Of a stretch of DNA of 64,000 nt, positions 55,237 to 64,000 are shown in pieces. Under the pieces are notes generated by a model. The model did no database searches. It was not told the DNA's origin and was given only the letters and a program-made list of their open reading frames with translations. The translations under genes were made by a program, and so were the position numbers. Origin of the DNA: Tubulanus polymorphus. Taxonomy: Eukaryota; Nemertea; Palaeonemertea; Tubulaniformes; Tubulanidae. Numbering within the stretch: position 1 is the stretch's first letter; every line of letters starts with the position of its first letter. The DNA is taken from assembly GCF_964204645.1 (NCBI RefSeq), contig NC_134028.1:16359263-16423262 (forward strand), in the 5' to 3' direction.

Positions 55237-55580
55237 AAAAAAATCACCTTCAAAATATTTAGTTATCTTATTTATGATTATTTCAACATTTATTTCATTA
55301 CTACTTTTGTGATTATCAGATATTTTAGTTAATATTTGTTTAATATCAATAATAATAATCTTCATCTAATTCATAAAATCTTAAAGACTCTAATTAAATC
55401 AGTAATCTTTTCTACATTAAAAGTTTCATTATTTATTGTTCTTTTATATTCAAATCTTGTTTCATTAGAAAATGCAATATTCTTAATATGTGTTATTACA
55501 TCATTAATGTTAAATTTCATTTCTTTCTCACGTTTAAAATCAAATCCAAAGCATATACTCGGTCCAACAGTTTTATTCAT
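55237..55580 (-). pseudogene. Polinton ORF of unknown function
   Basis: MNKTVGPSICFGFDFKREKE, then KFNINDVITHIKNIAF; the frame breaks near codon 69 and continues shifted with NEINVEIIINKITKYF. Homologue at 17650-17969. No domain recognised. Confidence 0.55.
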
Positions 55581-55597
55581 TTATATAGTGAAAAAAT

Positions 55598-56338
55598 TAT
55601 TCTTTACATCTTATAACTAATTCAAAAATTACAGGAAAGTTATTCAAATCAATTAAATATCCATTATGATTTCTTATTTCTAATTTAAAATTGTTAAAAT
55701 GTGGAATGCATGGTTTGAAATCACACTCAGCTAAATTATAATTTATTTGAGTTCCAAATTGTTTAACATTTTTCAATGGTAAAATATTTAATATACTTCA
55801 ATTACAAATTGTATCTTTAGTTGCTTCAAATGTTTTTTTATGATCAATTAAATTGCAAGAAATATAAAAATGTGCAAAAGGCATTATATTTGGTGTAGAA
55901 TCAACATTTGCATGAAGTTTATTTGGTGCAATTCTTAATGGTTTTCTCACTATAAATTTATGTTGTTCTTCATTAGCTAACTTTATTCTTAATTTATTAT
56001 TATTATCACTTTTTAAAAATTTAATTCCAAATCCAGCAGCTGCGCTCATTTTTGTTTTAGCTTTTCTATTAATTTCCTGCACTAATGTTTCTGAATAACC
56101 CTGGTCTTAAAAATAGATGATACCATTTATTATTTCTCCTAACGTGAATCATAAAAGCATTATGATCAAGACTTTCATCTGATATATTATAAAAAGAATC
56201 ACATAACCTTACATTTACTAATTTTAAATCTACACAATTCTTAAATTCTCTATCTAATCGTACTAGTAAATTATGTGATTTATAATTTGTAAGCCTTCTT
56301 GAATCAACAAATATTCTGTATTCTTTTAATTCTACCAT
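55598..56338 (-). pseudogene. Polinton penton-like minor capsid protein (frameshifted)
   Basis: ATG at 56338 (MVELKEYRIFVDSRR), with beta-strand-like alternation (NCVDLKLVNVRLCDSFYNI). A frameshift near 56085 follows, then a second frame (AAAGFGIKFL, FYISCNLIDHKKTFE) to 55798, and after another shift the C-terminal LEIRNHNGYLIDLNNFPVIF block near 55640. The last block resembles the C-terminal end of Polinton minor capsid (penton) proteins. About 240 residues in total, usual for the family. It is a vertex protein partner of the major capsid; assignment from family memory. Confidence 0.62.
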
Positions 56339-56352
56339 TTATTTTACATATT

Positions 56353-56742
56353 TTATTCGAAATCTATTTCATGGTGTTCTTTTTCATTCTTACCTTTATA
56401 TATGGAATAGAAATCACCAGAACATAATTCTTCTAAATCTTCACTTGATAATCTATGAAATCTATCTGGTAAATATGTTCTGAATTTATATTTATTTCCT
56501 TTTAATCCTTCATATTCTAAGTGAATAACTAATTTATCTCCATATTTGTTAGTAACTGTATCAATATTTTTAATTAAATATTTCTTATGAATTGTTAATT
56601 CTGTTAACTTCTTAAATTTATAATCTACTGATTTAGCATTTGTGATACCTTTTATTCTATCTAGAAATGATTTGTTGTTCTCACTGTGTACTTGTTTACT
56701 ACTCTCCATTTTAATAACATATTTTTTATCAAAATTGAACAT
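56353..56742 (-). CDS. Small conserved Polinton ORF starting in the terminal arm
   Basis: 129 codons without interruption. The first ~16 residues (MFNFDKKYVIKMESSK) are encoded within the inverted arm and nearly repeat the start of the polB ORF at the other end. The rest is charged with LTIHKKYLIKNIDTVTNKYG, LVIHLEYEGLKGNKYKF and LSSEDLEELCSG. A diverged partial copy lies at 61380-61607. Function unknown; the single-strand-binding-like beta pattern is only a guess. Read from the arm-embedded promoter. Confidence 0.75.
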   Translation of the reverse strand: MFNFDKKYVIKMESSKQVHSENNKSFLDRIKGITNAKSVDYKFKKLTELTIHKKYLIKNIDTVTNKYGDKLVIHLEYEGLKGNKYKFRTYLPDRFHRLSSEDLEELCSGDFYSIYKGKNEKEHHEIDFE

Positions 56743-57222
56743 AACACTTACCTCTCAACGCGTCCAGCCACGTGTGCGTCCCTCCTATTTATACTACTCA
56801 ACAGTGGGGAAAACCCAGCTGCGTGTTGAGGCTTGTAAATTATGAGGCTTGTGATTGGCTAGAGTAATAGGAAATACTCAACTGTGATTGGATAGGTTAA
56901 TACTCAACTGTGATTGGATAGAGTAATAGGGACTACTTAACTGTGATTAACTGGGAATACTCAACTGTGATTGGATAGGTTAATACTCAACTGTGATTGG
57001 CTAATGTAGTTTTCTAGAACCATCCATCTAAAATCAACATGTATTACGCAATAATCAACGTGTTGAGGCTTGTAAATTAAGAGACTTGTGATTATATAGA
57101 AGTAATAGGGTATTAGTTGTTTTGTATCAAAGGTTGAATGGTCGAAAAATAAATTCGAGTGTGCGAGAATTTATTTTTCGACCGTTCGACCTTTGGTTTA
57201 GAACAAATAGTACCCTGTTACT
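56700..57222. repeat. Polinton terminal inverted repeat, right arm
   Basis: Inverse of 45986-46475, ending in a 122-bp palindrome (57101-57222). ATTGG (inverse CCAAT) occurs five times between 56854 and 57000; the inverse TATA box lies at 56786-56793. The inverse splice-donor-like CACTTAC is at 56745-56751. Confidence 0.92.
57101..57222. repeat. Terminal palindrome, right end of the Polinton
   Basis: AGTAATAGGGTATTAG ... ATAGTACCCTGTTACT with GGTCGAAAAATAAATTC / GAATTTATTTTTCGACC inner arms around GAGTGTGC. Same length as the left palindrome. Confidence 0.9.
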
Positions 57223-58221
57223 CATACTATGAAATAGCACTGTTCCGTTATCAATGGTTCTTCTTGAATCGTTTTTACAAGGTTTCATATGAATGATATC
57301 TAGTGACCTTGACCTTTTTCCCCAACATCAAAAGGGCACATCCTCTCCCTAGGGGTAATCATGCGATGTAATATCATTGTATTGCTATCAACAGTTCTTT
57401 CTGAATCACATTCACGACACAACGTTTCACATGAATGACCTGAAGTGACCTTGACCTTTGATCCTTGGAGCCCAGAATCAATAGGGCACATCCTCTCCCT
57501 AGGGGTAATCATACTACGTAATATCATGGTCCTGCTATCAACGGTTCTTCTTGAATGGCGTTCACAAGGTTTCACATGAATGACCTGTAGTGACCTTGAC
57601 CTTTGGTCCTTTGACCCCAAAATCAATAGGGCACATCCTCTCCCTTGGGGTAATCATACTACGTAATATCATGGTCCTGCTATCAACGGTTCTTCTTGAA
57701 TGACGTTCACAAGGTTTCACATGAATGACCTGTAGTGACCTTGACCTTTGGTCCTTTTTCCCAAAATCAATAGGGCACATCCTCTCCCTAGGGGTAATCA
57801 TACTACGTAATATAATGGTTCTGCTATCGACGGTTCTTCTTGAATCACGTTCACAAGGTTTTAAATGAATGACCTGTAGTGACCTTGACCTTTGATCCTT
57901 GGACCCCATAATCAATAGGGCACATCCTATCCCTAGGGGTAATCATACTACGTGATATCATGGTCCTGCTTCCAACAGGTCTTCTTGAATGACGTTCACA
58001 AGTTTTCACATTAATGACCTGTAGTGAACTTGACCTTTGGTCCTTGGACCCCAACATCAATAGGGCACATCCTCTCCTTAGGGGTAATCATACTGTGTAA
58101 TATCATAGTCCTGCGATCAACGGTTCTTCTTGAATCGCGTTCACAAGCTCATGCGGACGGACGGAGGCGGATACCAAGTCCCCCGCTCGCGGCCTACGCC
58201 GCGCGGGGGACAATAACTTGT
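57223..58221. repeat. ~147-bp tandem array (right part)
   Basis: About six units, near 57305, 57455, 57595, 57740, 57890 and 58030. 147 bp is 49 codons, so a minus-strand frame stays open across units and gives a 49-residue periodic artefact (SKDQRSRSLQVIHVKPCERH). It ends with a GC-rich hairpin and GGGGGACAATAACTTG. Confidence 0.92.
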
Positions 58222-59050
58222 TGACGACGTTTACATATCCCAGTAGATATATGGCAGAATTCTAAAGTGAGAATTTGTAATCCACTATTCCTGAACCAAA
58301 AACCGTTCAATTGAAACCTGCAAGGCTGACTCATAATTTAGAGGGTTGACACTAAAAAAGCCAACGCGCGTAGTACCGCACTCCTAGTAAGGTGTAACCG
58401 GCTGGTTGTTGTATCGGCAGGCTGTCTGGGGAACTAGCATTTACACCAGCGGTACAGGATTCGATCCATCAGGAACAAAAAGGCAGTTAAACCTTATATG
58501 TACAATCTTTATTGCATCCCGGAATGAGATTGATTATCATAACTTAACATAGTCTTTATATACAGAATCATGAGTATAAAGTGAGAACTAGGTGTCAGAC
58601 AAGTTGTAGACATCAGGACTCACAAACTTACACCTGGAGACATATTTGAGAGACTCAAATTAATTAATGATGAGCACTAATTACTTCGAATACATATTGA
58701 GTAGTCTGACATGTTGATTACGATAAAGCACATATTGATACTATATTCATAAGTTATATGTCATTATTAATACTATAATTATTATTATTAAGCATTTCAT
58801 GTAGTTAAAGATATGAAATATTATGAACCATTCGATATGACATTGTAGATATATATGATAATGAAATATGCAACTCATATCAGGGTGACAAAGGCACTAA
58901 ACATAGTAACAAAAGCACAAAACCATACATGTTTATTGATTATGGGGAGCATGAAAGATGTGGCGGGAGAAATAAAACTAAAACTATAAGTAAACAGCAA
59001 TAATCAATAAGAAATTTATTAACAATATGCACATGTGTCTGAAAAATGTT
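58222..59050. other. Gene-free interval
   Basis: Low-complexity AT-rich sequence after 58500. CAGGATTCGATCCATCAGG (near 58460) is reminiscent of a tRNA-type T-loop but no cloverleaf is visible. Nothing else supported. Confidence 0.4.
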
Positions 59051-59057
59051 AACCTAT

Positions 59058-59200
59058 CGTATTCGCCGACGACACGACTGCATATATTAGTGGAAGCTAA
59101 ATTGATTATCTAATACAAAGCAATGAAAATGACTTGAATATACTACAATATTGGTTTACTGCTAATAATCTACTGTTTACATTTCTGAAATAAAGGACCA
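59058..59200 (+). pseudogene. LINE reverse transcriptase FADD fragment
   Basis: About 48 codons reading IVFADDTTAYISG, one stop, then IQSNENDLNILQYWFTANNLL. This is the catalytic FADD block and the following helix of a non-LTR RT. It is followed abruptly by unrelated sequence. Possibly from the same family as 61880-62545. Confidence 0.75.
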
Positions 59201-61379
59201 ATGGTCCAGTGGCTCACCAAACCACCGTGTGGAGTCAAAAATTTGTCATGTATGGCTACTAGGCTACTAAAGATTAATTTCATTGAAAATAAAATAAGAA
59301 AAATATATCATAAAGGACCTAATTTTGGTCAGTGATAAGTGACTTTTTAACGAGAATGAAATCTTCGGAAAATTGATTTTGGGAATTTTTGTCTCAACAA
59401 ACTAATATTCATAATTCTAATACATTCATAGAATGGCATATAAAACAAATAAAACCATTTTTTTGACCCGGCAAAATGAGAGCCTGGGTTTCAATCGGAG
59501 GTTTTTCGTTATCATACGGCTCAATTAGGACAGAAGCTCCCAAGTCTATGCAAATTTGAGGCCAGTGCCGGTTACTGACGAAATAAAGTTTATCGACTGA
59601 CATTGTTTTTAATAATTTCACTATAGGATTGCTTTAATTAGGCAGGCAAGCTTACATCTTCACTCGGAAGGGTTGTTACGCGCGAGCTGCGCCTTGGCGC
59701 GCGTTATCTATAACTGATACATACACGCAGTGAACACGAGATTATGAGGCGATTTTACCTACGCCACTGTACACGACTGTTTTCAACGCGAACGCTCATC
59801 ACTATGCCGCCATTGACAAGATAATACAAATAATCAGGCTCCAAAACGGATCGTTAATGCGAACGTCAAAATGACTTCAATTAATGATGATAAAACTATT
59901 ATTCCAGTCGTGTATAAATATCAGAATCATCTTAAAAAATTCGATGACGTCATGATGGAGTTCCAACCGGGTCAACACAAATTATATATACCCGAGATTT
60001 TGGGGGGTTTCGTCTTTGAAAGCCCATAACTACCGAACAAAGCGTTGGATCATGACGAGGTAAAGTTCTTCCGACACAATTAGCATTGAATTTTCACACG
60101 TGTTATTTTCGACAATCAAAGATGCTACTTGAAAAAACGTGCTCAAATAAATCGAACTTTTTACACTTTTTGGTTACCCACGGCTTTCACCTTTGCGCAC
60201 CATAAAGAAAAACAGATTATGGAATATATTCTGGCTTAATCCGTTCAATTCGCCCATTAGTAATCAAATTACAGGCTAGTAAATTGCGTTTGAGTGTTAG
60301 TCAGCCAGCCAATCATGGAAAATTCGACGATCACGGCATTTTTTGTTACAGCTTGGCATCCGGGCTCATTTGATAGCAGAGTATGTGGGCTACCATGTGT
60401 GGTGGATGCCTTTTATAATTTTTTGTTTTTTGGCCTACAGGGGGCGTTAAAGTCAGACATTTTGAAATTAAAACATCTTCATTTTCATTCGTCAAGGAAA
60501 TACACTTTAAACTACTTTTGCTAAATAATTCGAATATCTCATCTTAGGTTTGGAGTAATTTTACAATCTAAACCTTTTCTGAGTTGGGGGATTGCAGTGC
60601 ATATAGCGCAACGTTAATTTTATGCATACATTCATTTGTTACCTAGTTACAGCAGCAACAATCGTGTAATATTCACTTGAAAATAGCAATTTCATATGAA
60701 ATATTCATTTTAAAGGTTATTAGCTCAAATAGTGATGTTGTTAATGTTTTTTGTTGATTATATTGATATTTCTTTAAACTTACTTATAACTCGTATGTAC
60801 TTGGTCAATATCGGGATTAACTGTTTATTGGTTTCTATGGTAACAGCAATTCAAATCTGCGTTCTTCATCCGTCAGGTACCGGTATTTTGGGCGTTGGGT
60901 CTTTCGTGACATTCCAAATGTTCTCAAACTTGCCTAAAGTCTTCGGCCATGTATTGGGCCGCTTATTACTACGTCTTGCTAACAATTGAATTGCAACAAT
61001 GGTAACCATTGTTGCAATTGCAGAAAAATCGCGTAATTTGTCCACATTCTTGACGTAACCAATGGATTAATTGAGGATGTGTTTATCTAAAACCATATCT
61101 AATCTTTTTTCTTTAAAATTTTAAAATCATTCCATATTCGTTCACGAGTAAATTATAACTAAACGTTGTCACCATGGTAACCATACATTATATGCGTTTA
61201 TTTGAAAAAATTCTTTTTTTCCCATAAGATTTTCTCCCATATCTTTTGAACCCTTTCACCGAATTTGTCGAATGAAAGCTCATTTTTGAGGCAATTCCTT
61301 GAATTTTCCTTACTTCTAGGGGATGATACTAGTTAACCTTTAGTAAAACTAATATTCCCTTAACTGCAATTTACTATTC
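59201..61379. other. Gene-free interval with a perfect palindrome
   Basis: About 2.2 kb without a supported gene. A 53-codon frame at 59871-60029 (MTSINDDKTIIPVV) has no recognisable domain. GGTAACC/GGTAAC words recur between 60835 and 61195, and a 31-bp palindrome lies at 60989-61019. It could be an unrecognised DNA transposon. Confidence 0.4.
60989..61019. repeat. 31-bp perfect palindrome
   Basis: AATTGCAACAATGGT, one central A, then ACCATTGTTGCAATT: 15-bp arms without mismatch. Confidence 0.9.
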
Positions 61380-61815
61380 CCAACATTTATATTTATTTCC
61401 TTTTAATCCTTCATATTCTAAGTGGATAACTAATTCATCTCCATATTTGTTAGTAACTGTATCAATATTTGTAATTAAATATTTCTTATGAATTGTTAAT
61501 TCTGTTAACTTCTTAAATTTATAATCTACAGATTTGACATTTGTAGTATCTTTAATTATATTTAGAAATGATTTGTTGTTCTCACTGTGTACTTGTTTAC
61601 TCTCCATTTTAATAACATATTATTTTATTAAAATTGATTTTAGAAGTCATTAGATATTTTAAGAGTAATAGGGAATAAGTTGTTCTAGATTAAAGGTTGA
61701 GAGGTCGAGTGAGTAAAAAATGAAAAATAAATTCGAGTGTGCGAGAATTTATTTTTCATTTTTTACTCATTCGACCTCTCGACCTTTGATCTAGAACAAC
61801 TTATTCCCTATTACT
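61380..61815 (-). mobile_element. Polinton fragment D: terminus plus start of a small ORF
   Basis: The minus-strand frame MESKQVHSENNKSFL (61607 down to 61380) matches the ORF at 56353-56742 until truncation at 61380. The terminal palindrome follows after only about 56 bp, so this terminus lacks the CCAAT/TATA block of the full Polinton and belongs to another subfamily. Confidence 0.82.
61664..61815. repeat. Terminal palindrome of Polinton fragment D
   Basis: 152 bp, AGTAATAGGGAATAAG ... CTTATTCCCTATTACT, nearly perfect arms through TTGTTCTAGAT, GGTCGAGTGAGTAAAAAATG and AAATAAATTC to a GAGTGTGC centre. Confidence 0.92.
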
Positions 61816-61838
61816 GACATAGGCTCGCAGCCTATGTC
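61816..61838. repeat. Short hairpin abutting the Polinton terminus
   Basis: GACATAGGCT, CGC, AGCCTATGTC: perfect 10-bp stem with a 3-base loop, directly after the terminal palindrome. Confidence 0.85.
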
Positions 61839-61879
61839 AACAAAATCAATAGGCCAACAAAAGTAATTCTTTTTTAACC

Positions 61880-62545
61880 AAATGGAATTAGAAATATTAA
61901 GAATCAAGATTATACGATAAAACTAGACAACGAGGAACTTAATTTAGTATCATCAACATGCTTCCTTGGATTACATTTAGACGAGATTTTTGATTTTAAT
62001 TTACACATTAGCAAAATCTGCACCACAATAGATAGTCAAATTCATTTACTTAACTAGGTTAAACATTTTGAACCTACATACTGTTAAAAACGACTTTATG
62101 TCAGTCGTATCCATTGTCATTTTACGTACTCACTGATCTCATGGGGGCCCACTTATCTTAAAAAGAAACCTGAGCAGATAAGAAAAATTTCAGAAAAAAG
62201 CCGTTCGAATTATTTCTAAATCAGCATACAATAGCCCAACAGATTCAATGTTTCGCACATTAGAAATTCTAAAATTCAAAGACATGATCCATTTAGAAAT
62301 ACTAAAACACGCATATCGGCTTATCAACAATGAACTACCAGCACCGATCATAGACTTATTTCAAAACAATTCTGTATACCATCAATACAATACTCGTCAG
62401 TACAATCATCCCCGAATCGCTCACTATTAGAAAAGCAGTTATTATAAAAGTTTCCTCAAATTAATTCCAATAATGTGGCTAAACTCCAATAACAACCCTT
62501 GAATATAGCTACATAGCAGCGATAACGGGTTTCTGCCTAACTGGT
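61880..62545 (+). pseudogene. LINE C-terminal ORF fragment
   Basis: Frames with stops contain STCFLGLHLDEIFDFNLHI (the FLG-x-x-L-D block after RT), WGPTYLKKK, then KAVRIISKSAYNSPTD and a 60-codon open frame with HLEILKHAYRLINNELP and NTRQYNHPRI, typical of the C-terminal region of jockey/CR1-like LINEs. The end (62510-62545, AGCAGCGATAACGGGTTTCTGC) also matches the minus strand of the LINE fragments at 2265 and 8676, so the pieces may come from related elements. Confidence 0.72.
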
Positions 62546-62559
62546 TCATATGTCGTACT

Positions 62560-63351
62560 GGGAAGCGTAAAAAGATTTCATCGCAATAATTCTAATCCAT
62601 CCATAACACATGACAATTTCCAAGAAGCGCAACCTGGGTCAACAATATGCTGGATATGTGGATCCATAAAGGCTGCCACATAAAAAGTACTGATGTACCA
62701 AGTCTAGACAAAATGGCTTTGAGGATACCGAAGATATGGTCCCCTGGTAGCAGTTGCATCAAAAAAGTATCGTGTCGAGGCAGGTGGCGACCAGAAAAAG
62801 TAATATTTCCGGGGAAACTTTTAAAAGACGAAAGGCATTGATTGATCAATTAATTTAGTTGTTTCCTTTCTTAATTTACATTTGATTTGGCAGGTCATCT
62901 TGCTTAGGAGTCTGTTTGTCAAAGCATCGAAGCAATACGGTCTAACTTGTTTGTCTCAGATGCAGCGGCAGGGCGGTCATTAGATTGCTGACTTGTCCAA
63001 ATTACATTGACACAGCCCAATGTTTTTCAGTGTGCAAACTTCATCGTAATCGGCATTGAATTTTAGCCACCTGAGCCCTAGGCTTGATTCGAGCGAAAGA
63101 CCTTAACTGACTTCACAGAATTTGATTATGAGTCTAGGATTTTCTAAATTTCTGAACAATGCTTTCTCTGGTTTTAAGATGATTTCAAATTCAATCGTGA
63201 ATACATAAAAATCAGTCAAATAATTTTTCATTTTATTGAAAGAAATTCTACTGAACACAGATTTTGAACTGAATGATGTGTTGACTTATCCAGCTGATAA
63301 AAATTACAGCAAAATCAACTGACGGTCAACAAGGTGAAGTTTTCGTTTATC
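62560..63351. other. Gene-free interval
   Basis: Overlapping small frames on both strands at 62592-62849 show no motif. No repeats or RNA genes recognised. Confidence 0.4.
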
Positions 63352-63498
63352 TCCAGATAATTTTTCTACCCCTGATGATACAAGCATTTGGGCTACACCT
63401 TTTGAAACATCAACGCCTGATCTACTCGCACCAATTAGTCAGCCACAGTCGATTTTCATGCCATCTGACCTCTTTCCACCTGTAATTAAGCGATCCCA
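63352..63498 (+). CDS. Candidate internal exon, possibly host
   Basis: A TTTATCTCCAG acceptor precedes an open stretch of 49 codons rich in Ser/Thr/Pro (STPDDTSIWATPFETSTPDL, FMPSDLFPPVIKRSQ). It ends at AA/GTAAGAAT, a good donor. No stop in this frame and no transposon motif. The composition suggests a disordered segment. Without neighbouring exons this is weak evidence; it could be chance. Confidence 0.3.
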
Positions 63499-63499
63499 A

Positions 63500-64000
63500 G
63501 TAAGAATTACTTAAATGATAGATATTTTAGGAGACCAATTTAAATTGTGCGTTTGTCGTGAAAAATCTATTACTACTGTCTAGCGTAGACACCGTTAAGC
63601 CATGTGGCAGTGGTATCGTAAGGGCTAATTAATTTACTCCAAAACAAGTCTCTAAGAGCTTCATATCAAAGGTATGTCACAGGACTCTAGACGCGCATGA
63701 ATTAACATCCCATAATAACAATGAATCCATATCTGCAGTCCTAGTACGTTTGCCGGACTGATTACTAATCAAAATATTGTGAACATGGCATTAGCAAAAA
63801 AACAAAAACCCAAAACGTCAAGTACTTACAGCATCTGAGACAGTTGCGCTTAAGTTACGACTTTGACTGCCAATGACAAAAAAGCTTGATATGAAACGTA
63901 CACTTGCACACTGTGGTCTATATTCCCAGTAGCTGCAAGAATACGCAAAGGAATTGAAGACCGTAGTGACCAGTTCATTCCACGAATAATAGCTGGAAAG
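63500..64000. other. No feature seen
   Basis: No open frame, repeat or RNA gene that I can support up to the window edge. Confidence 0.4.

Larger units (their letters stand above)
45986..57222. mobile_element. Polinton/Maverick, 11,237 bp, both termini present
   Basis: Starts AGTATTAGGG and ends CCCTGTTACT, flanked by CATACT on both sides, as expected for 6-bp duplications made by Polinton integrases. Inverted arms extend about 500 bp. Left-to-right genes on the plus strand: zinc-finger DNA polymerase B, an HNH insertion and the ATPase C-terminus. On the minus strand from the right: small conserved ORF, minor capsid, four small/membrane ORFs, major capsid and two small ORFs. Integrase and protease are absent, and deletions are visible in capsid and ATPase. 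It is shorter than typical 15-20-kb Polintons and non-autonomous. Confidence 0.93.
45740..58221. mobile_element. Element with ~147-bp tandem repeats, split by a Polinton
   Basis: Left part 45740-45985, right part 57223-58221. Each unit has GACCTTGACCTTTGGTCC, GGGCACATCCTCTCCCTAGG and GGTAATCATACTA words. The right end is a 9-bp stem hairpin (GTCCCCCGC 58179-58187 / GCGGGGGAC 58203-58211) followed by AATAACTTG. Core tandem repeats with a 3' hairpin again suggest a Helitron-like non-autonomous element; this is inference. The left end is not defined precisely. Confidence 0.6.

Noticed and set aside
57300-58060. Minus-strand 49-residue repeat protein
   Set aside because: The 147-bp repeat is a multiple of three, so the frame stays open by arithmetic. 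The array has a hairpin end and no coding context.
60294-60989. Small open frames with hydrophobic stretches as membrane proteins
   Set aside because: Unsupported by splice sites, motifs or codon pattern in an AT-rich region.

Overview
The window is eukaryotic, intron-bearing, repeat-dominated DNA, most likely from a marine invertebrate; I cannot name the species or even the phylum. The evidence is an almost unbroken layering of transposable-element families: Polinton/Maverick, BEL/Pao, Penelope-like, LINE, Helentron-like repeat elements, hAT relics and a Crypton-like tyrosine recombinase element. GT..AG introns and long microsatellites and satellites are also present. I find no convincing host gene, rRNA or tRNA. 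One exon-like stretch near 63.4 kb is the best host candidate.

Layout. 1-9.1 kb: a 31-bp satellite in three blocks, interrupted by foldback repeats, two copies of a reverse-strand LINE fragment, and a 3.6-kb element with ~155-bp internal repeats. That element is itself split by a 2,158-bp element with perfect 32-bp terminal inverted repeats. The inner element carries a two-CxxC zinc-binding ORF that recalls the RAG1 N-terminus or ZAD fingers. 9.7-11 kb: a 5'-truncated LINE. 11-20.4 kb: decayed, mostly reverse-strand Polinton remains (integrase, capsid, membrane and PolB fragments), split by a Penelope-like element. 21.8-27.9 kb: a frameshifted BEL/Pao element. 28-29 kb: a complex GC-rich tandem repeat. 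30.8-36 kb: a multi-exon tyrosine recombinase gene between direct repeats, with a Penelope insertion in its left repeat. 36.3-41 kb: a second BEL element with an intact 1,455-codon pol ORF. 41.1-44.25 kb: a Polinton end with integrase-chromodomain and ATPase remnants. 45.7-58.2 kb: a ~147-bp-repeat element split by an 11.2-kb Polinton with both termini and a 6-bp target duplication. 58.2-64 kb: mostly unassigned DNA with LINE fragments and another Polinton terminus.

The most informative structure is the 45,986-57,222 Polinton. Its two inverted arms each contain a terminal ~122-bp palindrome, five CCAAT boxes, a TATA box, a splice-donor-like site, and the first ~16 codons of two inward-facing genes: zinc-finger DNA polymerase B from the left, and a small conserved ORF with capsid and membrane genes from the right. 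The same kind of palindrome, with shared AGTAATAGGG ends, caps two other Polinton fragments. An HNH endonuclease pseudogene lies between two 241-bp copies of the polB 3' region. The element lacks integrase, protease and the ATPase Walker A region, and its capsid gene carries a deletion, so it is a defective derivative. Almost every other coding unit is also broken; the second BEL pol ORF is the exception.

All assignments are by eye from translations and motifs; no database search was run.
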